From contig CAZMLC010000003.1 of the NCBI GenBank assembly GCA_964567125.1, forward strand, positions 1-64,000: DNA of 64,000 nt, written 5' to 3'. Each line of letters begins with the position of its first letter. Positions within the stretch are counted from its first letter, which is position 1. A program made the position numbers and the translations under genes. The notes below the pieces were generated by a model that was not told where the DNA came from, ran no database searches, and saw nothing but the letters and a program-made list of their open reading frames with translations. Below, one piece after another: positions 25,239 to 33,727 of the stretch. Source of the DNA: CAZMLC01 sp964567125 (GTDB lineage: Bacteria > Verrucomicrobiota > Kiritimatiellia > RFP12 > UBA1067).

Positions 25239-27557
25239 TTATTCCGTAATCACACACGTTTTCTGCGCGGCTCCACATCCGGGCAGCACGACCTTGACCG
25301 CCTGCGACGCCGCATTCCAAACCACCTCGACATCCTGATTGTCAACCTGCACCTTGGCCGGCTTTTTGTCGAGCCGGATCTGACATTCAACGTCGCGCGT
25401 CGCAGGCATTCCTGTGTATTGCCCCTTCCTTCCGCCGATGCTCACCGTCACGGTGTTGTCCTTCCGCACACAGCGCACGATTGTCTTGGCATAAGCTCCC
25501 GAACGATACGCCAGACTGGTACCGTCGTCTTCATACAGATCGAAGCTGCTCGCCTCCGCAGGATAGACCAGCAGGATCACCTGCTCGTTCCATCCCTTGG
25601 ACACGCTCTGCTTGAGCGGCCACGTCGGAATGATCGCACCGGCCTTGACATAGAGCGCACCGCCATGTTCTGCGGTCACCTTCACATCGACTTCGCGGTT
25701 ACCCTCCACGGCCTCACCACTCCAAAAATCATACCACCGTCCAGCGGGCAAGAGGATTTTCTTTACGTAGGCCGAGACCAACAGCGCATCGCCCAGCAGA
25801 TATTGACCTTTGCGCGCATCCCACTGCGGGTCGTCCGGATAGACTAGCGGCATCGCGCGCATGACAGGCCATCCCGTCAACGCCGCCTCGGCCGCACTGG
25901 AATAGAGATACGGCAAGAGCCTGTAGCGCAATTGACCGTAGGCGCGGAAAACAGGGATCAATTCATCGCGGTTCAACCACGGCTGATACCAGTAGTCCCA
26001 GTTGTTCTGCTGCGCCCACGTCTGCAAAAAGCCGAAATGGATCCCTTCAATGTGGTGGATATCCATGTCGCACGAATGGTTGGAGTGGCCCGACATCGCC
26101 AGATTCAACATGGAAGCCAGCGGCTGCGCGCCTCCGCCGGTGTCGCCCGCCCAGGTGGCCACATACTGCTGGATGCCGGCATAGCCGCCCGCTGAATAGA
26201 CCATGGCACGGCGCTGCGTGAAGGCCTCAAACCCCTGCGCCATCTGCTTGCCATAGATCAGCGGAAAGAGATTGTGCATCTCCTCGTCGCTCATCCCGTT
26301 CGCCCACTTGCGCTGCGGATGCTCGGTCACCTGGTTCGCGCCGTCGAGCTTGAACGCGGCAACGCCCTGGCTGACAAAGAACTTCAGATGCTCAAACCAG
26401 GGTTGCGTACCCTCGGGCGCTTCGCTCTTGCTCTCCGCCGCTTTCTTCGCCACCGCATTGGTCGTGGTGATGCGATCGTCCTGCCACGTCTCGGGAATCC
26501 CCTCCGGCAGCGCCGGTACGCCGCCCTGCGCACGCACGCGTCCCGCCACCAGCTGCTCCTCATACACGCCCAGATCGTAATCGCAACAGAGCCAGAGGCT
26601 TAATTTGAAGTTTTTGCGCGTCAGCGCGCCGATAAACGTGTGGCCCCCCTTGGGCGCCCAGTAGGGGAAATAGAACCGTTCCTTATGCCACTGCTTCTTC
26701 GTCGTAAAATCGTAAAATTTCTGCATCCAGCCCGGTTCCAGACCCATCACATCGCACGGCATCTCCTGCCGGCGGAACTCCATCGCCTCGTTGATCAGAT
26801 TGAAGGCATCGATATTCTGGTTGCAGACGTAGGTGAATCCGTATCCCCAGATCGGCAAGAGCGCGCTCCGGCCGGTCAACTGCGTGTAGGTGTCGAGCAG
26901 CGCGCGAAAATCGGAGCCGCAAAAGAGGTAGAAATCCAGATTGCTCTCCGCCGCGGAACAGACCATGGCGTCCGGATCCGTCTTGCCGACGTCGACCGTA
27001 TGCCGCCACGTCGTGTTGAAAAGCACGCCCCAGCCCTTCTGGCTCATGGCCATGGGCACCGGAATGTAGGAGGTCACATTCTTGACCCAGCATTCGTAGC
27101 TACCGCCGCGCCGCATGATATTATCCCGGCAGACATCGCCCAGGCCGTAAATGCGCTCATCCTTCTCCAGGCCAAAGCGAATCGCCATGCCCTTGCCTGC
27201 GATCTGCGGTGTAATCGGCACCGCGCACCGCGCCCCCTTCAAAAGCAGGGTGCCCTTTTTCGAGACCTCCAGCCGCGCCTGCGCCGTGATGACCGCATTG
27301 CTCTCTTGCTGAAACGCGCACACCGGGAATTCACGCGTCAGCACGCCATAGCGGTTCATGGCTGATTCCGTCCACTGGTTCGTTGTTGAACAGCGGACGC
27401 GGAAGAGCGCATCGTTCAAGACATCCACGCGCAAAAAACGACCGTCCTCCAGCGCAACCACGACATTTTGCTTGGTTAGCGCCGCAGTATCCTTCCACAC
27501 AGGTCCAGCCCAACATATCCCCACGCAGAGCCCTGCAAAAATTATAATGTGTTTCAT
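25239..27557 (-). CDS. Secreted GH31 family glycoside hydrolase
   Basis: 772 residues with a signal peptide (MKHIIIFAGLCVGICWAGP). GH31 features: the N-terminal beta-sandwich with IRFGLEKDERIYGLGD (about 126-141), barrel strands around LLPIWGYGFTYV and MGLEPGW, nucleophile candidate Asp405 in FKLDGAN (where many members have DxxE), acid/base candidate Asp472 in WAGDTGG, and the proximal beta-domain LLPAGRWYDFWSGE. It could be an alpha-glucosidase, alpha-xylosidase or another alpha-glycosidase. It leads the fucose operon, so it may release sugars from fucosylated or other host or plant glycans. GAGGA lies just before the ATG. Confidence 0.9.
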   Translation of the reverse strand: MKHIIIFAGLCVGICWAGPVWKDTAALTKQNVVVALEDGRFLRVDVLNDALFRVRCSTTNQWTESAMNRYGVLTREFPVCAFQQESNAVITAQARLEVSKKGTLLLKGARCAVPITPQIAGKGMAIRFGLEKDERIYGLGDVCRDNIMRRGGSYECWVKNVTSYIPVPMAMSQKGWGVLFNTTWRHTVDVGKTDPDAMVCSAAESNLDFYLFCGSDFRALLDTYTQLTGRSALLPIWGYGFTYVCNQNIDAFNLINEAMEFRRQEMPCDVMGLEPGWMQKFYDFTTKKQWHKERFYFPYWAPKGGHTFIGALTRKNFKLSLWLCCDYDLGVYEEQLVAGRVRAQGGVPALPEGIPETWQDDRITTTNAVAKKAAESKSEAPEGTQPWFEHLKFFVSQGVAAFKLDGANQVTEHPQRKWANGMSDEEMHNLFPLIYGKQMAQGFEAFTQRRAMVYSAGGYAGIQQYVATWAGDTGGGAQPLASMLNLAMSGHSNHSCDMDIHHIEGIHFGFLQTWAQQNNWDYWYQPWLNRDELIPVFRAYGQLRYRLLPYLYSSAAEAALTGWPVMRAMPLVYPDDPQWDARKGQYLLGDALLVSAYVKKILLPAGRWYDFWSGEAVEGNREVDVKVTAEHGGALYVKAGAIIPTWPLKQSVSKGWNEQVILLVYPAEASSFDLYEDDGTSLAYRSGAYAKTIVRCVRKDNTVTVSIGGRKGQYTGMPATRDVECQIRLDKKPAKVQVDNQDVEVVWNAASQAVKVVLPGCGAAQKTCVITE

Positions 27558-27598
27558 AGTCCTCGCTTATTCGCGTTTTCACGTTTATGCTTCGTTTA

Positions 27599-27628
27599 AA
27601 TTTACCATACTTTAGAAAGTTCAATCAA
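27599..27628 (-). promoter_or_regulatory. Candidate promoter and operator of the fucose operon
   Basis: On the minus strand TTGATT (27628-27623), an 18-nt spacer and TAAATT (27604-27599). The spacer holds the inverted repeat ACTTT-AG-AAAGT (27609-27620), well placed for a repressor. The GH31 start lies 42 bp downstream. Confidence 0.45.
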
Positions 27629-27743
27629 TGTAATTTGCCGATCCGAACAGAAAAGAAACACTTTTTCCGAAAAATTATTTCGCCCGATTCCGCAAGCATG
27701 ATATACTACTACACCATACGATTTAGAACACGGATCCGATGCC

Positions 27744-28550
27744 ATGAAAAAAACCATTGCCTTTTTACTCAGCGTGGCAGCCCTGAGCGCTGCCGCAGAA
27801 ATCACGGTTGTTCGCGATGTGCCCTATTACGCTGACCTGACCAACGCCTATCAGTCTGCGCAATGCACCCTCGACATCTCTACGCCTTCCAGCGCGACCA
27901 ACCTGCCCGTACTGCTCTTTTTTCACGGCGGCGGCCTGACCGGCGGTAAAAAACATTTTCCCGAAATGAACCGCAGCAACCTCGTCGTGATCACGGCCGA
28001 GTACCGGCTCTATCCCAAAGCGCCCTTTCCCTGTTTTATCGAGGATGCCGCCGCAGCCGTGGCCTGGACCTTTCGCCATGCGGCCGCCTATGGCGGGGAC
28101 CCCCGCAAGATCTATGTCAGCGGACACTCCGCTGGCGGCTACCTTACGGCTATGGTCGGCATGGATCCGCGCTGGTTGAAGCCGCACACCCTCTCGCCGC
28201 ACAATCTGGCCGGCATCATTCCGGTCAGCGCGCAGGTCACAACCCATTTCAACGTCAAAAAGATGCTGAGTTACCCCGGCGAACAGTACCGCCCCCTGAT
28301 CACCCCGGAAGCGCCGCTCTATTATTGTTCTTCGAACCTCCCGCCCATCTGCATCGTCGTGGGTGACCGCGCCATCGAATGGCCCGCCCGGGTGGAGGAG
28401 AACGAACTGATGGCCGCAAGCCTGCGCGCGCTCAAGCATCCGTGCGTTGAGTTTCACGAGATCCCCGGGAAGAACCACGGCACGGTCGGACCTGCCGCCG
28501 GACCTTTTGTCGAGACTTTTATCCGCAAAATTGAGGCAAAAGCCAAATAA
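27744..28550 (+). CDS. Secreted alpha/beta-hydrolase (esterase/lipase family)
   Basis: 268 residues with a signal peptide (MKKTIAFLLSVAALSAAAE). The fold is that of hormone-sensitive-lipase-like carboxylesterases: oxyanion-hole FFHGGGLTGG, YRLYPKAPFP, nucleophile elbow SGHSAGGYL, acid candidate in VVGDRAIEWPAR, and histidine in PGKNHGT. Such enzymes often remove acetyl or other acyl groups from glycans. It diverges from the fucose operon; a TATACT box at 27702-27707 lies 36 bp ahead. The ArsD-like gene follows after 21 bp. Confidence 0.9.
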   Translation: MKKTIAFLLSVAALSAAAEITVVRDVPYYADLTNAYQSAQCTLDISTPSSATNLPVLLFFHGGGLTGGKKHFPEMNRSNLVVITAEYRLYPKAPFPCFIEDAAAAVAWTFRHAAAYGGDPRKIYVSGHSAGGYLTAMVGMDPRWLKPHTLSPHNLAGIIPVSAQVTTHFNVKKMLSYPGEQYRPLITPEAPLYYCSSNLPPICIVVGDRAIEWPARVEENELMAASLRALKHPCVEFHEIPGKNHGTVGPAAGPFVETFIRKIEAKAK

Positions 28551-28571
28551 ACCCGCAGCACGGAGGGAGCC

Positions 28572-28901
28572 ATGCGACAGCTCGCGCTTTATGAACCTGC
28601 TATGCTCTGTCCAAGCGGCCTCTGCGACGAGGCTTCCGATCCTGAACGTGTGCGCATTTTCGCTGCGCTGGCCTGCTTGCGGGCACACACCATCGCAACC
28701 GAACGGCACAATTACGCCCTTGATCCGCTCGCCTTCATGATGACCCCTGCGGTACTCGACGTGCTCGCGGCCCACGGCGAAAACTGCCTGCCGATTACGC
28801 TCGTGGACGATGCGGTCGCGTTGTTCGGCCGCTATCCCACGGCCTCTGAGCTGGAAACCTGGTTTGACCTGCCGCAGGGGACGTTGAATCCCGCCTCATA
28901 A
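28572..28901 (+). CDS. ArsD-family protein lacking one of three key cysteines
   Basis: 109 residues aligning by eye with ArsD, the arsenic metallochaperone and weak repressor: ALYEPAMLCPSGLC, DPERVRIFAALACLRAH, FMMTPAVLDVLAAHGENCLPITLVDDAV, GRYPTASELETWF. ArsD of E. coli uses Cys12, Cys13 and Cys18; here position 12 is Leu, while Cys13 and Cys18 remain. No arsA, arsB, arsC or arsR lies nearby, so arsenic function is doubtful and another metal or thiol role is possible. GGAGGGAG sits just upstream of the ATG. It may be cotranscribed with the esterase. Confidence 0.85.
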   Translation: MRQLALYEPAMLCPSGLCDEASDPERVRIFAALACLRAHTIATERHNYALDPLAFMMTPAVLDVLAAHGENCLPITLVDDAVALFGRYPTASELETWFDLPQGTLNPAS

Positions 28902-29027
28902 ACGGCATGAACACAAGGCTGATTTTCGTTATTCGCGCGGATTCACATTTCTATAGAGTTTTTTGAAACAATACTGATATACTACATCCATTTAAATTCG
29001 GAATCCGATCTGTTGGGGGAAAATGTG

Positions 29028-30302
29028 ATGAGGACATTCAGCGTTGTTTGTGCATGGGTGATCAGTGGTCTTGCGGCGAGCCTGCTCCACGCGGAAACGC
29101 CGTGGCCCTGTTTCCGCGGCATGGATAGCGGTAAGTCGGAGGCAAAAGGGCTGCCGCTCACCTGGAGTGAAACCGAGAACATCGTGTGGAAAACCGAAAT
29201 CCCCGGACTCGGACACTCCTCCCCGGTTGTCGCGGACAATCAGATCTGGCTGACCACCTCGCCCGACAAAGGCATAACGCGCCATCTGCTGCGCATCGAT
29301 TTCGTCACGGGCAAAATTATCAACGACTATACGCTCTTCACCTATCCCCGCGCGACGAATGAGATCTGTCACCAGATGAACAGCCACGCCACGCCGACGC
29401 CGATCATCGATGATCATAAAATCTATGTCTCCTTCGGCAATCCCGGCATCGCCTGCCTCGATACGAAAACAGGCGAAAAAATCTGGGAACGTCGCGATAT
29501 CACCAACAATTACCACGATGTGGGCGGCGCGGCGACACCGATCATGGCAGGCGATAAACTCATCGTGATCAACGACGGCCATACCAATGCCCTGCACTAC
29601 GTCATCGCCCTGGACAAGAAGACGGGCAAGACCCTCTGGCGCACAGACCGCGTCTACCCGACCAACCATCCAAAACCCTACATGACCCATGCCTTCTGTC
29701 CGCCACTGGTCATGACCGTGAACCATAAGCAGCAGCTCATCAGCCCGAGCGCGCACGGTGCGCGCGCCTATGACCTTGAGAGCGGCAAGGAGCTCTGGTA
29801 TTCGCACTTCAAAGGCTGGTCTGTCGTACCGCAGCCGAGCCAGTTCGGCAACCTGGCGATTATGTGCAACGGCGTGGTGGGCGATCGTCAAATCATGGCC
29901 GTCCATGCGGACCGCGCCGCGGGCGACATCACCGGCACAGACGCCATTGCCTGGCGCGTCCAAAAGCACGTGCCGGATATGGCCTCCCCTGTTTTGGTCG
30001 GGAACCGCCTCTACGCCATGAGCCCCACGGTGCTCAGCTGCATTGATCCGCTCAACGGAACGGTCCTGTGGACAGGCAAAGTCACGGGGCAGCACATTGC
30101 CTCGCCCCTGGTGGCCGATGGCTACCTCTACCTCTTTAACCGCAAGGGTGGCAGCACGGTTGTGAAACTGGGTGAGACCTTTGCCGTCGCAGCCACCAAT
30201 ACGCTCGCGGAAGGCTGCTCAGCCACACCGGCGATTTACGGGAAATCCCTGATCGTTCGTACGGAAAAGCACCTCTATCGGATTGAAAAGAAGACGCCCT
30301 GA
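29028..30302 (+). CDS. Secreted PQQ-type beta-propeller protein
   Basis: 424 residues with a signal peptide (MRTFSVVCAWVISGLAASLLHAE). The rest consists of PQQ-like propeller blades: WKTEIPGLGHSSPVVADNQIWLTT, GNPGIACLDTKTGEKIWERR, HYVIALDKKTGKTLWRTDRV, AYDLESGKELWYSHFKGW and SCIDPLNGTVLWTGKV. The ATG at 29028 has GGGGGA 7 nt upstream; a TTG at 29013 is in frame but lies within that site. A TATACT box at 28978-28983 precedes it. Similar secreted propellers are common in PVC bacteria; the substrate or partner is unknown, and PQQ-dependent dehydrogenase activity is not implied. Confidence 0.85.
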   Translation: MRTFSVVCAWVISGLAASLLHAETPWPCFRGMDSGKSEAKGLPLTWSETENIVWKTEIPGLGHSSPVVADNQIWLTTSPDKGITRHLLRIDFVTGKIINDYTLFTYPRATNEICHQMNSHATPTPIIDDHKIYVSFGNPGIACLDTKTGEKIWERRDITNNYHDVGGAATPIMAGDKLIVINDGHTNALHYVIALDKKTGKTLWRTDRVYPTNHPKPYMTHAFCPPLVMTVNHKQQLISPSAHGARAYDLESGKELWYSHFKGWSVVPQPSQFGNLAIMCNGVVGDRQIMAVHADRAAGDITGTDAIAWRVQKHVPDMASPVLVGNRLYAMSPTVLSCIDPLNGTVLWTGKVTGQHIASPLVADGYLYLFNRKGGSTVVKLGETFAVAATNTLAEGCSATPAIYGKSLIVRTEKHLYRIEKKTP

Positions 30303-30503
30303 GTCCTCAAAATGTGACAATTTTCGTGCTGATTTGAGCCTGTTTTGCGACAGGATTGAATCATAACTTAATATTTATCAATATCTTAAAAAATACCGAC
30401 TAGAATCTAATTGATCGCATCATCCTATTTTCTAGCTTGCCTCTTTTTCGGAAAAAAGGGAAAATAAAGGGCAATAAAAGGAAAGTTGGCTCGTTCCCTC
30501 TCA

Positions 30504-31091
30504 ATGAAGTCACAGACGATAGATGAATCACGTTCGGATGCCGAACTGTTGAAAGCGTACACGAAAGGCGATACACAAGCCTTTGATCTTCTGGTTGCGC
30601 GTTATCAACAGGCACTCTTTTCATGGTTTTTAGGAATGACCGGCAACCGGACGGACGCGGAAGATCTTTTTCAGGAAGTGTGGGTTCGCATCCTCCGCCA
30701 TGCCGATGGATTCAACGATGTCTCCTTCCGCGCATGGATGTGGCAGATTGCTCGCAATCTGCTCATTGACTTCAGACGCAAGAAGAAACCGGATTTCAGC
30801 TTGGATGCAACGGACGATACAGACGATCAGCCCATGATCGATCAGCTCGTCTCGCCATCGGTAGGCCCGGCAGAAGGACTGGAATGGAGCGATGCCGCGA
30901 AGCTGGCATTGCAGGCCGTTCACCAGCTGCCCGCGGTACAGCGCGAGGTGTTCCTGATGCGCGTGGAAGGCAATCTCTCGTTTAACGAAATTGCCGAAAC
31001 GCTGGGGATCCCGCTCAACACCGCGCTCGGACGCATGCACGATGCAACATCCAAGCTGAAGAAGATTTTATCAAAAGGGGGCGTACTATGA
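30504..31091 (+). CDS. ECF-type RNA polymerase sigma-70 factor
   Basis: 195 residues with sigma region 2 (LLVARYQQALFSWFLGMTGN, DAEDLFQEVWVRILRHA, FRAWMWQIARNLLIDFRRKK) and region 4 (LHQLPAVQREVFLMRVEGNLSFNEIAETLGIPLNTALGRMH in pieces), joined by an acidic linker. The start is uncertain: the ATG at 30504 has no ribosome site, while a TTG at 30486 has AAAAGG very close. The gene overlaps the next one by 4 bp, the usual arrangement for an ECF factor and its regulator. The upstream 180 bp is AT-rich and could hold an autoregulated promoter. Confidence 0.92.
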   Translation: MKSQTIDESRSDAELLKAYTKGDTQAFDLLVARYQQALFSWFLGMTGNRTDAEDLFQEVWVRILRHADGFNDVSFRAWMWQIARNLLIDFRRKKKPDFSLDATDDTDDQPMIDQLVSPSVGPAEGLEWSDAAKLALQAVHQLPAVQREVFLMRVEGNLSFNEIAETLGIPLNTALGRMHDATSKLKKILSKGGVL

Positions 31092-31453
31092 AGACAACGC
31101 AAGAGCCGATGATGGACAGCGAGATGGAGGAGATCCTCGCCGTTGTTTCACCTTTGGTAAAATCGTCGTTCGCCAAACTGGGCGGTCCCCGTCCAGCGGT
31201 GCTCGAGGCGATTCACCAGGAAGCGCAAAAACACGCGCTGAAGCGTCAGTTGCGCACGCGTATGCTTTTTTCGCTGAAGATTACCGCACTGGCCGCATCG
31301 GTCCTCGCGCTCGCGAGTACGGCGATTCTCGTGTTGCCTAAAGAACCCGCTCATCTGCTCGCGAAAGCCCATCCTAAGCAGGCGACCCAAGAGTCGCTGG
31401 CCAATTTCGTGATGGCCTATCAGGGCATGGACAGCGATTCCTATTTTAATTAA
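31088..31453 (+). CDS. Small one-span membrane protein, putative anti-sigma partner
   Basis: 121 residues: a charged cytoplasmic N-terminus (about 1-55), one hydrophobic span (about 60-84, FSLKITALAASVLALASTAILVL) and a short C-terminal tail ending GMDSDSYFN. No zinc-binding HxxxCxxC anti-sigma motif is present. The ATGA overlap with the sigma-factor gene and the topology suggest it senses something at the membrane and holds the sigma factor. That role is an inference from context. Its stop codon overlaps, on the opposite strand, that of rsfS. Confidence 0.75.
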   Translation: MKTTQEPMMDSEMEEILAVVSPLVKSSFAKLGGPRPAVLEAIHQEAQKHALKRQLRTRMLFSLKITALAASVLALASTAILVLPKEPAHLLAKAHPKQATQESLANFVMAYQGMDSDSYFN

Positions 31454-31818
31454 TCCGCTGCGGCGAAGGGCACGACTTTCGCTTTGCTCCAGAGGCGTTC
31501 GATATCGTAGTACGCACGCGCCTCGGACGAAAAGACGTGAACCACCACGTGGACATAGTCCACAACCACCCAGCCGCTATCCGGTTCGCCCGAGCTGCGG
31601 TAACTCGAGACGTTCAGCGCCTTCATCTGCTTCTGGGTTTCCGCGATCAACGCCTTTAAGTGCGGTCCGGACGTGCCGGTGGCGATCACATAGAAATCGG
31701 TTACGGAGGATTGTCCCCGCACATCAAAGATACGAATGTCCGCCGCCTTGCGATCGTCCAACGCCTTGGCAGTCTCAATTGCAATCTGTTCTGAACTTAA
31801 TTCCATACTCTTCACCAT
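31450..31818 (-). CDS. rsfS: Ribosomal silencing factor RsfS
   Basis: 122 residues of the RsfS/Iojap family, which binds ribosomal protein L14 and blocks subunit joining in starvation. Seen: AIETAKALDDRKAADIRIFDVRG, SVTDFYVIATGTSGPHLKALI, EPDSGWVVVDYVHVVVHVFSSEARAYYDIERLW. It overlaps the end of nadD by 44 bp, with AAGGA 11 nt before the ATG at 31818. An inner ATG at 31806 would lose four residues. nadD-rsfS is a widespread pairing. Confidence 0.96.
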   Translation of the reverse strand: MVKSMELSSEQIAIETAKALDDRKAADIRIFDVRGQSSVTDFYVIATGTSGPHLKALIAETQKQMKALNVSSYRSSGEPDSGWVVVDYVHVVVHVFSSEARAYYDIERLWSKAKVVPFAAAD

Positions 31819-32416
31819 ACAAACGTTTTTCCTTGATGTACTCCTCTACTGCAGGAGGAACAAGATACCTGATTGAGCGGCCTTCCGCAACCCTTCTCCT
31901 GATTTCCGAAGAAGAAATATCGCATAACCGGCCCTGGATGACGTTTTCAAGCAGGCTCCGGCTCTCCGCTTCCGGGAATCCCAGATCGAGCGGCGTCAAG
32001 GGCAGATCAATCCCCGGCCGCTGCACGCCCACCACCTCGCACAGGCTCAGCAGCTCCTCGGGGCGATGCCACAGATGCAACTCGCGCAAGGAATCCATGC
32101 CCATTACAAAGACGAGCGTGGCCTCGGGATAACGCGCCTTCAGCTGCCGCAGCGTATCCACGGCGTACGAGACGCCGCCACGCTCCAACTCGAGACGCGA
32201 AATCTCAAACCGCGGATCGCCCGCAACAGCCCGCTCCAGCATGGCCACGCGATCCTCAGCCCGCGCCAGAATCTTCTGCCCCTGCTTGAAGGGCGAACAG
32301 TGGCACGGCATCAGCAGCAGCCGGTCCAGACGGCAATTCTCAAAAACAGATTGCGCCACCATCAGATGCCCGTTATGAATCGGATTGAACGTTCCGCCAA
32401 AAATACCGATACGCAT
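31775..32416 (-). CDS. nadD: Nicotinate-nucleotide adenylyltransferase NadD
   Basis: 213 residues; adenylates nicotinate mononucleotide in NAD synthesis. The nucleotidyltransferase start MRIGIFGGTFNPIHNGHLMVAQ carries GGTFNPIHNGH, then LLLMPCHCSPFKQG, VFVMGMDSLRELHLWHRPEELL, and the C-terminal ISSSEIRRRVAEGRSIRYLVP with the SSSxIR motif. It lies 3 bp after an ABC ATPase gene and overlaps rsfS, so it belongs to the packed minus-strand run that begins at yejB. Confidence 0.97.
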   Translation of the reverse strand: MRIGIFGGTFNPIHNGHLMVAQSVFENCRLDRLLLMPCHCSPFKQGQKILARAEDRVAMLERAVAGDPRFEISRLELERGGVSYAVDTLRQLKARYPEATLVFVMGMDSLRELHLWHRPEELLSLCEVVGVQRPGIDLPLTPLDLGFPEAESRSLLENVIQGRLCDISSSEIRRRVAEGRSIRYLVPPAVEEYIKEKRLYGEEYGIKFRTDCN

Positions 32417-32419
32417 GAC

Positions 32420-33400
32420 TTACTCCGGATCAAACCAGCACATCTGGCTGGCATCAACCTTAAATGCAACCGTCTCTCCCACACGCACCGAACTGTCGGG
32501 TGCCACGCGTGCGATCACGCGTTCGTGCGCGGCGTTGACCACCTGCAGATAGGTCTCCGCGCCCATGGGCTCGATCACATCCACGCAGCCCGCGAATGTG
32601 GCAGCCCGGTCTCCTGCCGCGCAGAACTGCATCGCCTCGGGGCGGAACCCCAGCGTGCGTCCCTCGCGCTGCAACATGTTCATCGGCGGCGTACCGATAA
32701 AGCCCGCCACAAACCGGTTAGCCGGTGAACGATACACCGCCATGGGCTGGTCCACCTGCTGCACCACACCGTTGTTCATCACCACGATCCGGTCGCTCAT
32801 GGTCATGGCCTCCACCTGATCGTGCGTTACGTAAATCATGGTCGCCTTGAGTCGCCGATGCAGCCGCGTGATCTCGCTGCGCATCTCCACGCGCATCTTG
32901 GCATCGAGATTCGAGAGCGGTTCGTCGAATAAAAAGACCTTGGGCTTGCGCACAATCGCGCGGCCCACGGCCACGCGCTGACGCTGTCCGCCCGAAAGCT
33001 GCTTGGGCAGCCGCTTCAGGTACTCCTGCAAACCGAGGATCTCCGCGGCCTCCTGCACACGCTGCTCGATCTCGCGCTTCGCCACATGCCGCAACCGCAA
33101 ACCGAACGCCATGTTCTCAAACACCGTCATGTGCGGATAGAGCGCATAGTTCTGAAAGACCATGGCGATGTCGCGATCCTTCGGCGGCAGATGGTTGACG
33201 ACGCGGTCGCCAATCGTAATCGTCCCCGAGGAGATCTCCTCCAATCCCGCGATCATGCGCAGCGTCGTCGACTTTCCGCATCCCGACGGCCCGACCAGTA
33301 CAAGGAATTCACCTTCGTGAATTGAAAGATTCACATGGTTCACCGCCAGCACACCGCTGTCGTAAGATTTGCACACATTCTGGAGAACAACACCAGCCAT
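32420..33400 (-). CDS. Sugar-type ABC transporter ATPase (MalK/UgpC family)
   Basis: 326 residues. Walker A GPSGCGKST, Q-loop VFQNYALYPHMTVFENMAFGLRLR, signature LSGGQRQRVAVGRA, Walker B VFLFDEPLSNLDAKMR and the His switch VTHDQ are all present, followed by a TOBE domain (about 245-326, FRPEAMQF, VDVIEPMGAETYLQV). The C-terminal regulatory part is shorter than the roughly 360-residue MalK/UgpC norm. The sequence is of the class that energises sugar importers and can be shared, as MsiK is. Its neighbours YejB/YejE are dipeptide-type permeases, which normally use a different ATPase, so its partner is unclear. Confidence 0.93.
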   Translation of the reverse strand: MAGVVLQNVCKSYDSGVLAVNHVNLSIHEGEFLVLVGPSGCGKSTTLRMIAGLEEISSGTITIGDRVVNHLPPKDRDIAMVFQNYALYPHMTVFENMAFGLRLRHVAKREIEQRVQEAAEILGLQEYLKRLPKQLSGGQRQRVAVGRAIVRKPKVFLFDEPLSNLDAKMRVEMRSEITRLHRRLKATMIYVTHDQVEAMTMSDRIVVMNNGVVQQVDQPMAVYRSPANRFVAGFIGTPPMNMLQREGRTLGFRPEAMQFCAAGDRAATFAGCVDVIEPMGAETYLQVVNAAHERVIARVAPDSSVRVGETVAFKVDASQMCWFDPE

Positions 33401-33691
33401 TTACAACACCATCTTGACCCCTGGAACGCGTTTCACTTCACCATCAAAGGCGATCATCTCGTCGCGGCTCTGCATCTCGATCGAGACGCTGAACGCGACG
33501 TAATGCCCGCTCGAGGAGGCCCGTGCAGCGGCCAGCGGCGCTTTCACCGCGTAGCGCTTCACGATCGTCTCCAGCTGCGGTTCCACCTGCTTCGCCACCT
33601 CCGCGATGATGCGGAAATGAAAAACCGCCGGATAGGCCAGCTCCTGTTGAACCGCCTCGGTTTTCTGAAATGGATTTTTTTTCTGTAACAT
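33401..33691 (-). CDS. DUF493/YbeD-family protein
   Basis: 96 residues resembling YbeD (DUF493), a small ACT-like ferredoxin-fold protein: YPAVFHFRIIAEVAKQVEPQLETIV, ASSSGHYVAFSVSIEMQSRDEMIAFDGEVKRVPGVKMVL. In enterobacteria ybeD lies beside lipB; here it lies between yejE and the ABC ATPase, its stop codon abutting the ATPase start. Role unknown; a regulatory small-molecule-binding function is usually proposed for this fold. Confidence 0.85.
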   Translation of the reverse strand: MLQKKNPFQKTEAVQQELAYPAVFHFRIIAEVAKQVEPQLETIVKRYAVKAPLAAARASSSGHYVAFSVSIEMQSRDEMIAFDGEVKRVPGVKMVL

Positions 33692-33696
33692 TTTTT

Positions 33697-33717
33697 AGTG
33701 GTCAGTGGTTAGTGATC
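33697..33717. repeat. Degenerate heptamer tandem repeat
   Basis: AGTGGTC, AGTGGTT and AGTGATC stand in tandem between the yejE stop and the DUF493 start: three 7-nt units with one or two changes. Confidence 0.6.
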
Positions 33718-33727
33718 AGGAAAATGG

